Assembly: GCA_040226215.1 (NCBI GenBank)
Contig: JAVKFF010000144.1
Span: 1 to 64,000 of the forward strand
DNA from: JAVKFF01 sp040226215
Lineage (GTDB): Bacteria; Pseudomonadota; Alphaproteobacteria; DSM-16000; Inquilinaceae
Direction of reading: 5' to 3'
Length of the DNA stretch: 64,000 nucleotides
The notes beneath the pieces are model-generated. The model worked only from the letters and a program-made list of their open reading frames with translations. It had not been told where the DNA came from and searched no databases. Each line of letters begins with the position of its first letter. Positions within the stretch are counted from its first letter, which is position 1. Positions 40,873 through 50,250 of the stretch are shown piece by piece. A program made the position numbers and the translations under genes.

Positions 40873-41232
40873 ATGCAGTACATGATGATGATCTTCGAGC
40901 CCGCCTCCGAATTCGCCAAGCGGGAGAACACCTCGATCGCGCCCGAGTACTGGGGCGCCTGGTCGGCCTACAGCCAGGCCCTGGCCGAGGCCGGCGTGAT
41001 GGTCGGCGGCAACGGCCTGCAGCCGCCGCCGACCGCCACCACGCTGCGTCTGCGCAACGGCGCCCGTGAGGTGCAGGACGGCCCCTTCGCCGACACCAAG
41101 GAGCAGCTCGGCGGCTACTACGTGATCGACGTGCCCGACCTCGACAGCGCCCTCGCCTGGGCGGCGCGCTGCCCGTCGGCGGCGGTCTCGGCGATCGAGG
41201 TCAGGCCCGTCCTGGCCATGCAGAACGCCTGA
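40873..41232 (+). CDS. YciI/DGPF-domain protein
   Basis: A 119-residue YciI-like protein carrying the DGPF signature (QDGPFADTKEQLGGYYVIDV). The N-terminus MQYMMMIFEPASEFAKRENT and the C-terminal ALAWAARCPSAAVSAIEVRPVL complete the dimeric ferredoxin-like fold. DGPF proteins are the conserved neighbours of ECF42 sigma factors; their biochemical role is unknown. ATG 40873 follows GAGGAGTGA. The gene ends 16 bp before the sigma gene, and an ECF42-type promoter precedes it. Confidence 0.94.
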   Translation: MQYMMMIFEPASEFAKRENTSIAPEYWGAWSAYSQALAEAGVMVGGNGLQPPPTATTLRLRNGAREVQDGPFADTKEQLGGYYVIDVPDLDSALAWAARCPSAAVSAIEVRPVLAMQNA

Positions 41233-41248
41233 CGCCCCGACCGCGAGG

Positions 41249-42481
41249 ATGGACACCCGGGAGGACCCGTCGCCGGCCGTTCTAGCGGCGGAGGCGGCGG
41301 CGCGGTCCTCCTACGGTCGCCTGCTCGCCTATCTCGCCGCCCGCTGGCGCGACGTCGCCGCGGCGGAGGACGCGCTCGCCGAAGCCCTCGCCCGGGCGCT
41401 CGCCCGCTGGCCGGTCGAGGGCGTGCCACGGATGCCCGAGGCCTGGCTGCTCACCACCGCCAGACGCCTGCTGATCTCCGCCGCCCGGCGGCGGCAGGTG
41501 GCTCTGCGTGGCGAGGCGACAGTGCGCCTCATCGACGAGGAGCTGAACGCCATGGAACGGAGCGCCATCCCGGACGAGCGGCTGAAGCTGCTCTTCGTCT
41601 GCGCCCATCCGGCCATCGACCCGGCGGTCCACGCCCCCCTGATGCTGCAGACCGTGCTCGGGCTCGATGCCGCGCGCATCGCCTCGGCCTTCCTGGTCTC
41701 GCCGGCGACCATGGGTCAGCGGCTGGTCCGCGCCAAGGCGCGCATCAAGGCAAGCGGCATCGGCTTCGCGGTGCCGACGACCGAGGAACTGGCACCCCGC
41801 CTCGACAGCGTACTTGACGCCATCTACGCCGCCTTCGGCAGCGGCTGGGACGGCATCGCGGCGGACGACCCGCGCACTCGCGGCCTGGCGGCGGAGGCGC
41901 TCTGGCTCGGCCGCGTGCTGGTCGGCCTGCTGCCGGAGGAGCCCGAAGCCCGTGGCCTGCTCGCCCTGATGCTGCATGCCCACGCCCGCCGGGAGGCGCG
42001 GCGCGATGGCGACGGACGCTTCGTGCCGTTGGCCGAGCAGGATCCGGATACCTGGGACTGGCCGCTGGTGCGCGAGGCGGAGGACGAGCTGCGCCGCGCC
42101 GCCGGCTTCGGCCGTCTTGGCCGCTATCAGATGGAGGCGGCGATCCAGTCGGCCCACGTGCAGGGCCTGCTCTCCGGCAGCGTGCCCTGGCCAGCGATCG
42201 CCGGCCTCTATGCCGCGCTGACCGCCCTCACCCCGGCGATCGGCGCCCGGGTCAGCCACGCCGTCGCCGTCGGCGAGACGGACGGGGCGGCGGCCGGTCT
42301 TGCCCGTCTCGACACCATCGACGGCGAGCGGGTCAGCACATACCAGCCCTACTGGGTCGCGCGGGCCGCGCTGCTCGGCCGGACAGGCGACCAGGCCGGC
42401 GCCCGCGCGGCCCTCGAGCGCGCCATCGGCTTGACCGAAGATCCGGCCGTGCGCGCCTTCCTGCTCGCCCGGTTGAGCTAA
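41249..42481 (+). CDS. ECF42-type RNA polymerase sigma factor with long C-terminal extension
   Basis: 410 aa, about twice a normal ECF sigma. Residues ~1-165 hold sigma regions: YGRLLAYLAARWRDVAAAEDALAEALARAL (region 2), RMPEAWLLTTARRLLISAARRR, and region 4 around ARIASAFLVSPATMGQRLVRAKARIK. The remainder (~170-410) is the DUF6596/TPR-like extension typical of ECF42 (DAIYAAFGSGWDG, AALWLGRVLVGLLPEEPEARGLLALMLHAHARREAR, ALLGRTGDQAGARAALERAIGL). No anti-sigma factor is adjacent; the extension is thought to control activity. It follows the DGPF gene, and its stop overlaps the convergent ligase stop in the sequence CTAA. Confidence 0.95.
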   Translation: MDTREDPSPAVLAAEAAARSSYGRLLAYLAARWRDVAAAEDALAEALARALARWPVEGVPRMPEAWLLTTARRLLISAARRRQVALRGEATVRLIDEELNAMERSAIPDERLKLLFVCAHPAIDPAVHAPLMLQTVLGLDAARIASAFLVSPATMGQRLVRAKARIKASGIGFAVPTTEELAPRLDSVLDAIYAAFGSGWDGIAADDPRTRGLAAEALWLGRVLVGLLPEEPEARGLLALMLHAHARREARRDGDGRFVPLAEQDPDTWDWPLVREAEDELRRAAGFGRLGRYQMEAAIQSAHVQGLLSGSVPWPAIAGLYAALTALTPAIGARVSHAVAVGETDGAAAGLARLDTIDGERVSTYQPYWVARAALLGRTGDQAGARAALERAIGLTEDPAVRAFLLARLS

Positions 42482-44064
42482 TCCCGGATCATCGCCTCCA
42501 GCGTTTCCAGCCGGTCCGCCTCGACCGCCGGCTTGTCCCAGCGGATGCGGCCTATGCGCGGAAAGCGCATGGCGACGCCGGACTTGTGGCGGGTCGAACG
42601 CGCCACGCTGTCGAAGGCGACCTCGAACACAAGCTCCGGCTTGACGGCGCGGACCGGGCCGAAACGCTCGACGGTGTGGGCCCGCACCCATTTGTCGAGC
42701 TGCGCCAGTTCCTGGTCGGTGAAGCCGAAATAGGCCTTTCCCACCGGCACCAGCTCCTCCCGTCCCGCCTCCCCGTCCGGACGCCAGGCGCCGAAGGTGA
42801 AGTCGGAATAGAAGCTGGAGCGCTTGCCATGGCCGCGCTGCGCGTACATCAGCACGCAATCGAGCGTCAGCGGCCCGCGCTTCCACTTGAACCAGGGTCC
42901 CTTGGGCCGGCCGGCCACGTAGGTGCTGTCGCCGCGCTTGAGCATCAGGCCCTCGATGGCACCGCCCTCGGTCTCACCGCGCAATCGCTCCAGATCGTCC
43001 CAGCCTGCGAAGGCGAGTTGCGGGGAAAGGTCCATGCGCGCCGGCCGCCAGCGCGCGTACCAGGCCTCCAGCCGCGCCCGCCGGGTGTCGAGATCGAGGC
43101 CGCGCACGTCCGCCTCGCCGTCGTGCAGGATATCGTACAGACGGATCCAGGCCGGGTGCTCGGCCAGCATCCGCTGGGTCACCCGCTTGCGGTTGAGGCG
43201 CTGCTGCAGCCGGTTGAAGCTCTCGACCCGCCCGTCCGTGGCGACCAGCAGCTCGCCATCGAGCACGCCCTCGAAGTCCTTCGCCTCGACGATATCGGGA
43301 AAGGCGCCGGAGATGTCCTCGCCGGTGCGCGAGAACAGCCGACGCTTGCCGCCCCGTGCGGCCACCTGCACGCGGATGCCGTCCCACTTCCATTCCGCCC
43401 GGTAGGCGTCGATGTCGAGGCTCTCCCGGACCGCCTGCTCCAGCGGATGCGACAGCATCAGAGGCCGGAAGACCGCCCGCTCGTCGATCGCCGGCTTCTC
43501 CGCCCGGCCTTCCAGCCAGGCGAAGAGGTCGCTGTAGGGCGGCTCCAGCCCGTGCCAGATCTCCTCGACCTCGTCGACCGCGATGTCGGCCGTCTGCGCC
43601 AGCGCGGTCTTGGCCAGCCGGGCGGAGACGCCGACCCGCAGACCGCCGGTGATCAGCTTCAGAAGCGCCAGCCGCTCCGACGCCGTCAGCCCGTCCAGCC
43701 AGTGCTCGACCAGCGGTGCCGCGCCGCTGCGCCCGGCTGCGCGCAGACCATGCACCACGCGCGACAGGCGCGGCGTCTCGGCCTTCTCGACGCGCTCGGG
43801 CCAGATCAGTGCCACGGTCTCCGCCAGGTCGCCGACATAGTCATAGGACCAGGCGAACAGCGCCGGGTCGACCCGATCCATGGCCAGGCCGCGGATCAGC
43901 CCGGCCTTGACGCCTGGCATGTCGACGCCGTCGGCGAGCGCGGCCAGCCCCCAGCCCCGGTCCGGGTCCGGCGTCTGCCTGAAATAGTCGGCCATCAGGC
44001 GCAGCTTGCCGTTGCGCGAGGGCATGAAGGCCAGTCGCTCGATCAGCGCGGCGAAGGCCTTCAT
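42478..44064 (-). CDS. ATP-dependent DNA ligase (bacterial, ligase-associated repair set)
   Basis: 528-residue ATP-dependent ligase. The N-terminal domain (~1-200) resembles LigB/DNA ligase I types. The adenylation domain has the lysine motif AEWKWDGIRVQV (Lys ~233), FSRTGEDISGAFPDIV, GVLDGELLV, EGLMLKRGDSTYVAG and motif V GPWFKWKRGPLTLDCVLMYA, followed by an OB domain. This type is described in proteobacteria as a cisplatin-damage-response ligase, found with an exonuclease, a DEXH helicase and PdeM. Its ATG overlaps the exonuclease stop. All catalytic motifs look intact. NAD-dependent LigA is presumably elsewhere and does replication. Confidence 0.93.
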   Translation of the reverse strand: MKAFAALIERLAFMPSRNGKLRLMADYFRQTPDPDRGWGLAALADGVDMPGVKAGLIRGLAMDRVDPALFAWSYDYVGDLAETVALIWPERVEKAETPRLSRVVHGLRAAGRSGAAPLVEHWLDGLTASERLALLKLITGGLRVGVSARLAKTALAQTADIAVDEVEEIWHGLEPPYSDLFAWLEGRAEKPAIDERAVFRPLMLSHPLEQAVRESLDIDAYRAEWKWDGIRVQVAARGGKRRLFSRTGEDISGAFPDIVEAKDFEGVLDGELLVATDGRVESFNRLQQRLNRKRVTQRMLAEHPAWIRLYDILHDGEADVRGLDLDTRRARLEAWYARWRPARMDLSPQLAFAGWDDLERLRGETEGGAIEGLMLKRGDSTYVAGRPKGPWFKWKRGPLTLDCVLMYAQRGHGKRSSFYSDFTFGAWRPDGEAGREELVPVGKAYFGFTDQELAQLDKWVRAHTVERFGPVRAVKPELVFEVAFDSVARSTRHKSGVAMRFPRIGRIRWDKPAVEADRLETLEAMIRD

Positions 44065-45077
44065 TCGACCGCGTCCTCCTCGAAGCCGACCAGCGACAGG
44101 GCGCGGCCGCGCCGTCCGCCGGCCTCGATGGCGTGGATCAGCGCCTCCTCCCGGCCATGGGTGACCCAGACCTCCGGCGCGTCGACATCCAGGACGGTGC
44201 GGTTGAGCTCGTCCCAGTCGGCGTGGTCGGAAATCACCAGCGGCAGCTCGACGCCGCGCTGGCGGGCGCGCTGGCGCACCCGCATCCAGCCAGACGCCAT
44301 GGCCACCACCGGGTCGGGCAGGCGCCGCGCCCAGCGGTCGGCAATGGCCGAGGGCGGCGCCAGCACGATCTCGCCCGCCATCTCCTTCTTCGCCGCCGCC
44401 GTCGCCGGGCGGATCGGGCCGAGGTCGACGCCGAGTTCCCGGTAGAGCTCCGTCAGCCCGATCAGCGCCCCGTGCAGGAAGACCGGCCGGTCGTAGCCCG
44501 CCTGGCGCAGCAGCGCGATCAGCCGCTGGCACTTGCCCAGCCCGTAGGCGCCGATGACATGCGCGCGCTCCGGAAACAGGGCGACCGATTTCAGCAGCTT
44601 GCCGATCTCGGCCATCGGATCGGGATGGCGGAAGACCGGCAGCCCGAAGGTCGCCTCGGTCACGAAGACGTCGCACGGCACCGGCTCGAACGGCCGGCAG
44701 GTCGGGTCGGGCACCCGTTTGTAGTCGCCGGAAAAGACGATGCGGCTGCCGCCATAGGCCAGCGCGATCTGAGCCGAGCCCAGAACGTGGCCGGCCGGGT
44801 GGAAACTGACCTCCACCTCGCCCACCATTACGCGCGCGCCATAGCTGGCGGCGGTGAGCTGGCGCCCCGCCTGCTCGCCGTAGCGCGCGCGCATGATGGC
44901 CAGCGTCTCGGCCGTGGCCAGCACCGCGTGGTTGCCAGGCCGCGCATGGTCGCCATGGCCGTGGGTCACCAGCGCGCACTCGACCGGTCGGACGGGATCG
45001 ACATAGGCGTCGGCCGGCCGCACATAGACGCCCTGAGGCCGCAGCTCGACCCAGCTTTCCGGATGCTTCGCCGTCAT
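44061..45077 (-). CDS. Ligase-associated DNA exonuclease (metallo-beta-lactamase fold)
   Basis: 338 aa, an MBL/beta-CASP protein of the SNM1/ligase-associated exonuclease family. The zinc motif is VTHGHGDHARPGN; further metal residues lie in FHPAGHVLGSAQIAL and VFSGDYKRVPDPTC, with VISDHADWDELN and WVTHGREEALIHAI near the C-terminus. It probably trims DNA ends before ligation. The ATG at 45077 is the family start. It is translationally coupled to the ligase (4-bp overlap), and the pair forms an operon divergent from psuK. Confidence 0.93.
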   Translation of the reverse strand: MTAKHPESWVELRPQGVYVRPADAYVDPVRPVECALVTHGHGDHARPGNHAVLATAETLAIMRARYGEQAGRQLTAASYGARVMVGEVEVSFHPAGHVLGSAQIALAYGGSRIVFSGDYKRVPDPTCRPFEPVPCDVFVTEATFGLPVFRHPDPMAEIGKLLKSVALFPERAHVIGAYGLGKCQRLIALLRQAGYDRPVFLHGALIGLTELYRELGVDLGPIRPATAAAKKEMAGEIVLAPPSAIADRWARRLPDPVVAMASGWMRVRQRARQRGVELPLVISDHADWDELNRTVLDVDAPEVWVTHGREEALIHAIEAGGRRGRALSLVGFEEDAVE

Positions 45078-45184
45078 GGTGAGCGATGATATGGGGGAAT
45101 TGGTCGCATGAGGCCAGCGGGGGTTGTTCGCCACGGCACCGTGGCCGCAAGCTGTGCACCAATCCAGCCGCCAACCGGAACCCG

Positions 45185-46114
45185 ATGACCGGAACCATCG
45201 CCTGCTTCGGCGCCGCCCATGTCGACTACAAGGCCCAGGCGCTCGCCGGGGTTACCATGGGCTCGTCCAACCCCGTCCGGGTGGCGGAGAGCTTCGGCGG
45301 CGTGGCGCGCAACGTCGCCGAGACCCTGGCCAGGCTGGACGTCCCGGTCTCGATGGTCAGCCGCGTGGGCGACGACCCGCCGGGCGACAACGTGGTGGCG
45401 GAGCTCAATGCGCGCGGCATCGACACCGAGCAGATCAGCCGCTCGACGACCAGCCGTACCGCCAGCTACACCGCGCTCATGGAGCCGACCGGCGAGATGG
45501 CCGTCGCCATGGCGGACATGGGCATCTACGACGAGATCACGCCCGGCGTCCTCGCCCCGGCCATGCAACAGCTCCACGACCGGACGCTCTGGTTCGTCGA
45601 CACCAACCTGCCGACCGCGGCCTTGCAACGCCTGCTCGCCCCCCGCCATCCGCGTCCCCTCGTCGCCGTCGACACCGTCTCGGTCGCCAAGTCCGCCAAG
45701 CTGCGCGGGTTGATGGGAGGCATCGACATCCTGTTCGTCAACAAGGGCGAGGCGGCCTTCCTCTCCGGCATCGAACTGCGCGCGCCCCTCGACGTCAGCG
45801 AGGCGGCAAACCGGTTGCGCGCCCAGGGGGCCGGCGCTGTCGTCATCTCGCTGGGCTCGGAGGGCGGCTTCGTTGCCTCCGACGGCGTCTACGATTTCTT
45901 CCCCGCGCTGGGCGCCCGGGTCAAGGACGTGACCGGCGCCGGCGATGCCCTGGTGGCTGGCGTGCTCTACGGCCAGTTGCGCGGCTCGAAGCTCGACGAC
46001 TGCATGCGCCTCGGCATCGCCTGCGCCGCCATGACGGTCGAAAGCACGGCCTCGGTCTCGCCGACCCTGACGACGGCGCAGATCCTGCGCCGCGCCGGCC
46101 TCACGCCTGCCTGA
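45185..46114 (+). CDS. psuK: PfkB-family kinase, probably pseudouridine kinase
   Basis: 309-residue PfkB sugar/nucleoside kinase. N-terminal CFGAAHVDYKAQALAG, the GG motif in ESFGGVARNVAETLARL, and the C-terminal catalytic signature DVTGAGDALVAGVLYG with the base Asp at ~residue 254. Because it is immediately followed (7 bp) by psuG, the likely substrate is pseudouridine, yielding pseudouridine-5'-phosphate. ATG 45185. Relatives phosphorylate ribose or inosine, so context carries the assignment. No nucleoside transporter gene is nearby. Confidence 0.9.
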   Translation: MTGTIACFGAAHVDYKAQALAGVTMGSSNPVRVAESFGGVARNVAETLARLDVPVSMVSRVGDDPPGDNVVAELNARGIDTEQISRSTTSRTASYTALMEPTGEMAVAMADMGIYDEITPGVLAPAMQQLHDRTLWFVDTNLPTAALQRLLAPRHPRPLVAVDTVSVAKSAKLRGLMGGIDILFVNKGEAAFLSGIELRAPLDVSEAANRLRAQGAGAVVISLGSEGGFVASDGVYDFFPALGARVKDVTGAGDALVAGVLYGQLRGSKLDDCMRLGIACAAMTVESTASVSPTLTTAQILRRAGLTPA

Positions 46115-46121
46115 GCAGCGA

Positions 46122-47072
<951 letters not shown>

Positions 47073-47078
47073 TTCCCC

Positions 47079-47161
47079 TGTCATCCCCGCGAAAGCGGGG
47101 ATCCAGTCTCCGGCGCGACCCGCACTGCCGGGCTGGATGCCCGATCAAGCCGGGCATGACA
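47079..47161. repeat. 83-bp paired-palindrome element, copy 2
   Basis: Starts TGTCATCCCCG and ends CGGGCATGACA, containing hairpins CCCCGCGAAAGCGGGG and TGCCCG..CGGGCA. Same length and architecture as 15636-15718. Located directly after psuG, where it may also stop transcription. Confidence 0.82.
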
Positions 47162-47218
47162 ATCGGGGGCGGCGTTCTCAACACACCACCTGCCGTACCG
47201 GACGTATCTGAACCAGCA

Positions 47219-47355
47219 CCGTCGTCCCGGAGCGCGGGGTCGGCGACAGCCGAACCCGGGCATCCGTGACCTCGATCCCGTCTTCGCCAGAGGCGGGGTC
47301 TTCGAGGACGGGCTCGAGGTCCCGCATCTCCGCTTCGCTGCGTGCGGGACGACGG
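47219..47355. repeat. 137-bp element with 11-bp terminal inverted repeats
   Basis: CCGTCGTCCCG (47219-47229) and CGGGACGACGG (47345-47355) are perfect inverted ends. The GTCGTCCCGG start is shared with the elements at 15741, 16036 and 21838. No ORF of merit lies inside. It lies between psuG and the convergent mtnN end. Confidence 0.8.
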
Positions 47356-47396
47356 CCCTCGAGTGAGAGGCCACCCGTCTTCCAGGTCGGCGCCCC

Positions 47397-48167
47397 TCAC
47401 ACCACCGGCAGCACCCTTCGCACCAGGGCCGCGGCGCCATCGGCGACCGCATCGACGAAGGCGACGAAGTCGAGATGGCTGTCGGCGCCGGCGAGGTCGG
47501 AGACGGTGCGCAGCACCAGCCACGGCACGCCCAGCGCCGCGGCGGTCTGGGCGATGGCGGCCCCCTCCATCTCGACCGCCAGCCCCGCCGTCTCGTCGGC
47601 CAGCCGGTCGCGGCTGACCGCGCAGTTGACGAACTGGTCGCCGGACAGCACCGGGCCGTAATGCAGGGCCGGCCTGTAGTCCCGTCCGCCGACCGCGAAG
47701 GGCGGCGGCCGCCAGTCGCCGACCGCGCCCCTGACCCGCGCCAGCAGGTCCGCCGCCAGGTCGTAGCCATGCTCGGTCGGCACGCCCGGCAGTGGCGGCA
47801 GACCCGGCTGGTAGCGCACCAGGCGCCCGTCCACCAGCGCGCCGTAGTCGTGCTGGATCGCCCGGGTCGCCACAACGGCATCGCCGATGCCGAGCCGCGG
47901 CACCATCGCCCCCGCAACGCCGGAGCAGATCACCGCCCGGCAGCCCAGCTCCTCGACCAGCAGGGTGGTGGCGATGGCCGCGTTGACCTTGCCGATGCCC
48001 GACATCACCGCGACCACCGGCCGACCGTCTATCGTACCGGCATGGAAGGCGCGGCCGGCGACGGTCAGCATCGGCCGGCGATCGAGTTCGCCGGCGAAGC
48101 AGGCGAACTCCCGCTCCATGGCCAGGATCAGGCCGGTCGGCTGGGTCGGCGGTGCCGGATCGCTCAT
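47397..48167 (-). CDS. mtnN: 5'-methylthioadenosine/S-adenosylhomocysteine nucleosidase-like phosphorylase
   Basis: Nucleoside phosphorylase-fold protein (256 aa). GLILAMEREFACF at the N-terminus (catalytic Glu), VVAVMSGIGKVNAAIATTLL, CSGVAGAMVPRLGIGDAVVA, VEMEGAAIAQTA (ribose-binding Glu) and the Asp in RTVSDLAGADSH. This set matches MTA/SAH nucleosidase, which recycles S-adenosylmethionine by-products. The main alternative is futalosine hydrolase or another purine nucleosidase. ATG 48167. It is 19 bp upstream of nothing else on its strand and follows the rhomboid gene, with which it may be co-transcribed. Confidence 0.87.
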   Translation of the reverse strand: MSDPAPPTQPTGLILAMEREFACFAGELDRRPMLTVAGRAFHAGTIDGRPVVAVMSGIGKVNAAIATTLLVEELGCRAVICSGVAGAMVPRLGIGDAVVATRAIQHDYGALVDGRLVRYQPGLPPLPGVPTEHGYDLAADLLARVRGAVGDWRPPPFAVGGRDYRPALHYGPVLSGDQFVNCAVSRDRLADETAGLAVEMEGAAIAQTAAALGVPWLVLRTVSDLAGADSHLDFVAFVDAVADGAAALVRRVLPVV

Positions 48168-48186
48168 GGATGGCGTCCGCCGGGGG

Positions 48187-49035
48187 TCACAACAGGCCGA
48201 GGACGATGAAGACCGTGACGCCGAAGGCGAGCGCCTTGGCGATCACCAGGACCTGCCGGTCCGCCATCCGGTCATAGGCGGAATCCGTCGGCGCCAACAG
48301 CCAGCGGAACACCCCGCTGACGCCGTAGCTGCCATAGCGCGCCGAGGGCTGGAACAGCGCCACGTCCGGCTTCCTGATCAGCCCGATCAGCGCCATGCCG
48401 CCGGCGAAACCGCCGATATGCGCCCACCAGGCCACGCCGGTGTCGGCCACGTCCTTGACCGAGGCCAGCAGCGGCTCGAAGCCGAAATAGAGGTTGATCA
48501 GGATATGCGCGCCGACGGCCAGTCCCGCCGGCACCACCAGCGGCAGGCGCCCGAGGATGATCACCAGCACCCAGGCGCGCGGGTGCAGCAGGAGGTAGGC
48601 GCCCATCACCCCGGCGATGGCACCGCTGGCGCCGATCACCGGCGTCATCGGGATGGCCGACATCACCCCGTGCGCGAGATTGCCCAGCACGCCAATGGCG
48701 ACGAAGAAGCCGAGATAGCGCCCGTGGCCGACCGCATCCTCCACATTGTCGCCGAAGACCCAAAGGATCAGCATGTTGCCCGCGAGGTGCAGCAGGTCGC
48801 CATGCATGAACACCGCGGTGACGGCGCGCAGCCACCAGGGCGTGTCGGCCAGCGGCGGCGGCATGGCGGCAGCGTCGAAAAACTGCGCGGGAAAGAAGCC
48901 GTAGTCGAGGATCGACGGGGCATCGAGAAAATACTGGCCGGCGAACACCACGCAGCACAACACGATCAGCCCGTGGTTCACCCACGGCGTCTTGATGTGG
49001 ACGCGCGGATTGCCGTCGCTCAGGACCAGGATCAT
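48187..49035 (-). CDS. Rhomboid-family intramembrane serine protease
   Basis: 282-residue polytopic protein with about six helices. Catalytic Ser lies in GASGAIAGVMGAYLLLHP (helix 4) and His in WWAHIGGFAGGMAL (helix 6). The early loop ending FMHGDLLHLAGNMLILWVFGDNVEDAVGH has the conserved HxxxN oxyanion pattern. It is predicted to cleave membrane protein helices; the substrate is unknown. ATG 49035. The gene lies 19 bp upstream of mtnN on the same strand. Confidence 0.94.
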   Translation of the reverse strand: MILVLSDGNPRVHIKTPWVNHGLIVLCCVVFAGQYFLDAPSILDYGFFPAQFFDAAAMPPPLADTPWWLRAVTAVFMHGDLLHLAGNMLILWVFGDNVEDAVGHGRYLGFFVAIGVLGNLAHGVMSAIPMTPVIGASGAIAGVMGAYLLLHPRAWVLVIILGRLPLVVPAGLAVGAHILINLYFGFEPLLASVKDVADTGVAWWAHIGGFAGGMALIGLIRKPDVALFQPSARYGSYGVSGVFRWLLAPTDSAYDRMADRQVLVIAKALAFGVTVFIVLGLL

Positions 49036-49113
49036 CGCCGGCCGCCCCTCCCCTCAGTGCCGCCATGGTTCCCGCATTCGCGTCATTCGGCAAGCGCGAA
49101 TGGGTGTCCGGTC

Positions 49114-49713
49114 CTAGTCCCGTCCCCCTTCCAGGAGACGCAGCGCGTAGGCACGGATGTCGGCAGGCCAATCCGCCATCTCGCGGTCGAGCTTGGCCCG
49201 GTCGCCGGCGAACAGCGCGCGGGCCGCCTCCTCGAAGCGAGGCAGGTCGCCTGCCAGCGCCGACATGAAGCGATAGGCCGCCTCGCGCGCCGCCCTGGTC
49301 CGGTCCAGTTCGCCGGACTCCCGCCTGGCCGCATCGACCAGCCGCCGCAGCGCCGCGGAGGCGCCGCCCGGCTGACCGGCCAGCCAGTCCCAGTGGCGCG
49401 GCAGCAGCGTGACCTCGCGCGCCACCACGCCCATTCTGGGCCGGCCGCGGCCGCGCTGGGTCTGGGTCCCGGCCTCCGATGAGGTTTCGGTCTCCGCGCC
49501 CGGCACAACCGCGTAGCGCCAGGCGACCGACACCGCGTCACCGCTGAGGTCGAGATCCACGACCCGGCCCGTGGCATCGTCGAAGACGAGGATGCCGGCC
49601 GTCTGCTCGGCATCGAGCACGCGCTTGACGGCGCTCGCCACGTCGCCGAGCGCTCCGGCGGCCAGCCTGGAGCCATTCATGAAAGCGGTCACATTCCGCA
49701 TGTTCCGTGCCAT
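49114..49713 (-). CDS. DUF2239 family protein
   Basis: A 199-residue cytosolic protein. The family-specific block GRPRMGVVAREVTLLPRHWDWLAGQPGGASAALRRLVDAARR (read in pieces around residues 90-130) is what I recognise as DUF2239; the N-terminal part FDDATGRVVDLDLSG also fits. The C-terminal half is helical and contains a putative ribbon-helix-helix-like segment. Function unknown. The start may be ATG 49713 or 49701. It is divergent from the GIY-YIG gene across an AT-rich region with two 14-bp direct repeats. Confidence 0.85.
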   Translation of the reverse strand: MARNMRNVTAFMNGSRLAAGALGDVASAVKRVLDAEQTAGILVFDDATGRVVDLDLSGDAVSVAWRYAVVPGAETETSSEAGTQTQRGRGRPRMGVVAREVTLLPRHWDWLAGQPGGASAALRRLVDAARRESGELDRTRAAREAAYRFMSALAGDLPRFEEAARALFAGDRAKLDREMADWPADIRAYALRLLEGGRD

Positions 49714-49760
49714 CGGCCGGTCGTCCCTGATATGCCTGAATCCGTAGCGCCCCTATTTAT

Positions 49761-49799
49761 ATCCGGGCAAAAATATGTCAATAACATCCGGGTAAAAAT
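49761..49799. promoter_or_regulatory. Two ATCCGGGYAAAAAT direct repeats in the DUF2239/GIY-YIG divergon
   Basis: ATCCGGGCAAAAAT (49761-49774) and ATCCGGGTAAAAAT (49786-49799), 25 bp start to start (about 2.4 helical turns), in the only strongly AT-rich ~60 bp of this area. The second ends 26 bp before the GIY-YIG ATG; the first starts 47 bp before the DUF2239 ATG. Probable shared regulator site. Confidence 0.6.
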
Positions 49800-49825
49800 T
49801 CCAGCACTCCACGAGAGCGACAGCC

Positions 49826-50164
49826 ATGACCCCGCCGATCGACCGCAAGGCCGCCATCGCCGCCTACAAGGAACGTCGGGACACACCCGGCATCGTCGCC
49901 CTGCGCATCGCTGGCGGTCTCTGGATCGGCGCCACACCGACCCTGGACAAGGCCGAGAACCGCCATCGCTTCATGCTGCGCCTCGGCCAGCATGCCTCGC
50001 CGACATTGCAGGCCGCCTGGCGGGATCATGGCGACGATGCCCTCTCCTTCGAGGTGCTCGAACGGCAGGCGGACGCGGACGAACGGGATCCACGCCGCAT
50101 CCGGACCTGGCTGAAGAAGCGGCAGGCGGACTGGTGCGCCCGCCTTGGCGGCGTGGCGGTCTGA
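49826..50164 (+). CDS. Divergent GIY-YIG-like small protein
   Basis: 112 residues. IDRKAAIAAYKERRDTPGIVALRIAGGLWIGATPTLDKAENRHRFMLRLGQHASPTLQAAWRDHG aligns, by recollection, with small GIY-YIG-type proteins that start DRKA-I-AYK-. The GIY and YIG triads are represented by GIVAL and LWIGA, so the canonical tyrosines are missing, while Arg and the helix downstream are kept. Nuclease activity is thus doubtful. ATG 49826 with GAGAG upstream. It is paired with divergent DUF2239. Confidence 0.7.
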   Translation: MTPPIDRKAAIAAYKERRDTPGIVALRIAGGLWIGATPTLDKAENRHRFMLRLGQHASPTLQAAWRDHGDDALSFEVLERQADADERDPRRIRTWLKKRQADWCARLGGVAV

Positions 50165-50250
50165 CCGGATCGGCGGACATTGGGCCCGACGCCCCTACCA
50201 ATCGCCGGCTTTGTGCTCTAAATGTTCTCCTCCATGAGGAGACTTCGCCG

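Noticed and set aside
44065..45198. Extension of the ligase frame across the exonuclease gene
   Set aside because: The frame is open but antiparallel in meaning to the clearly real exonuclease reading frame; the ligase family begins at ATG 44064.
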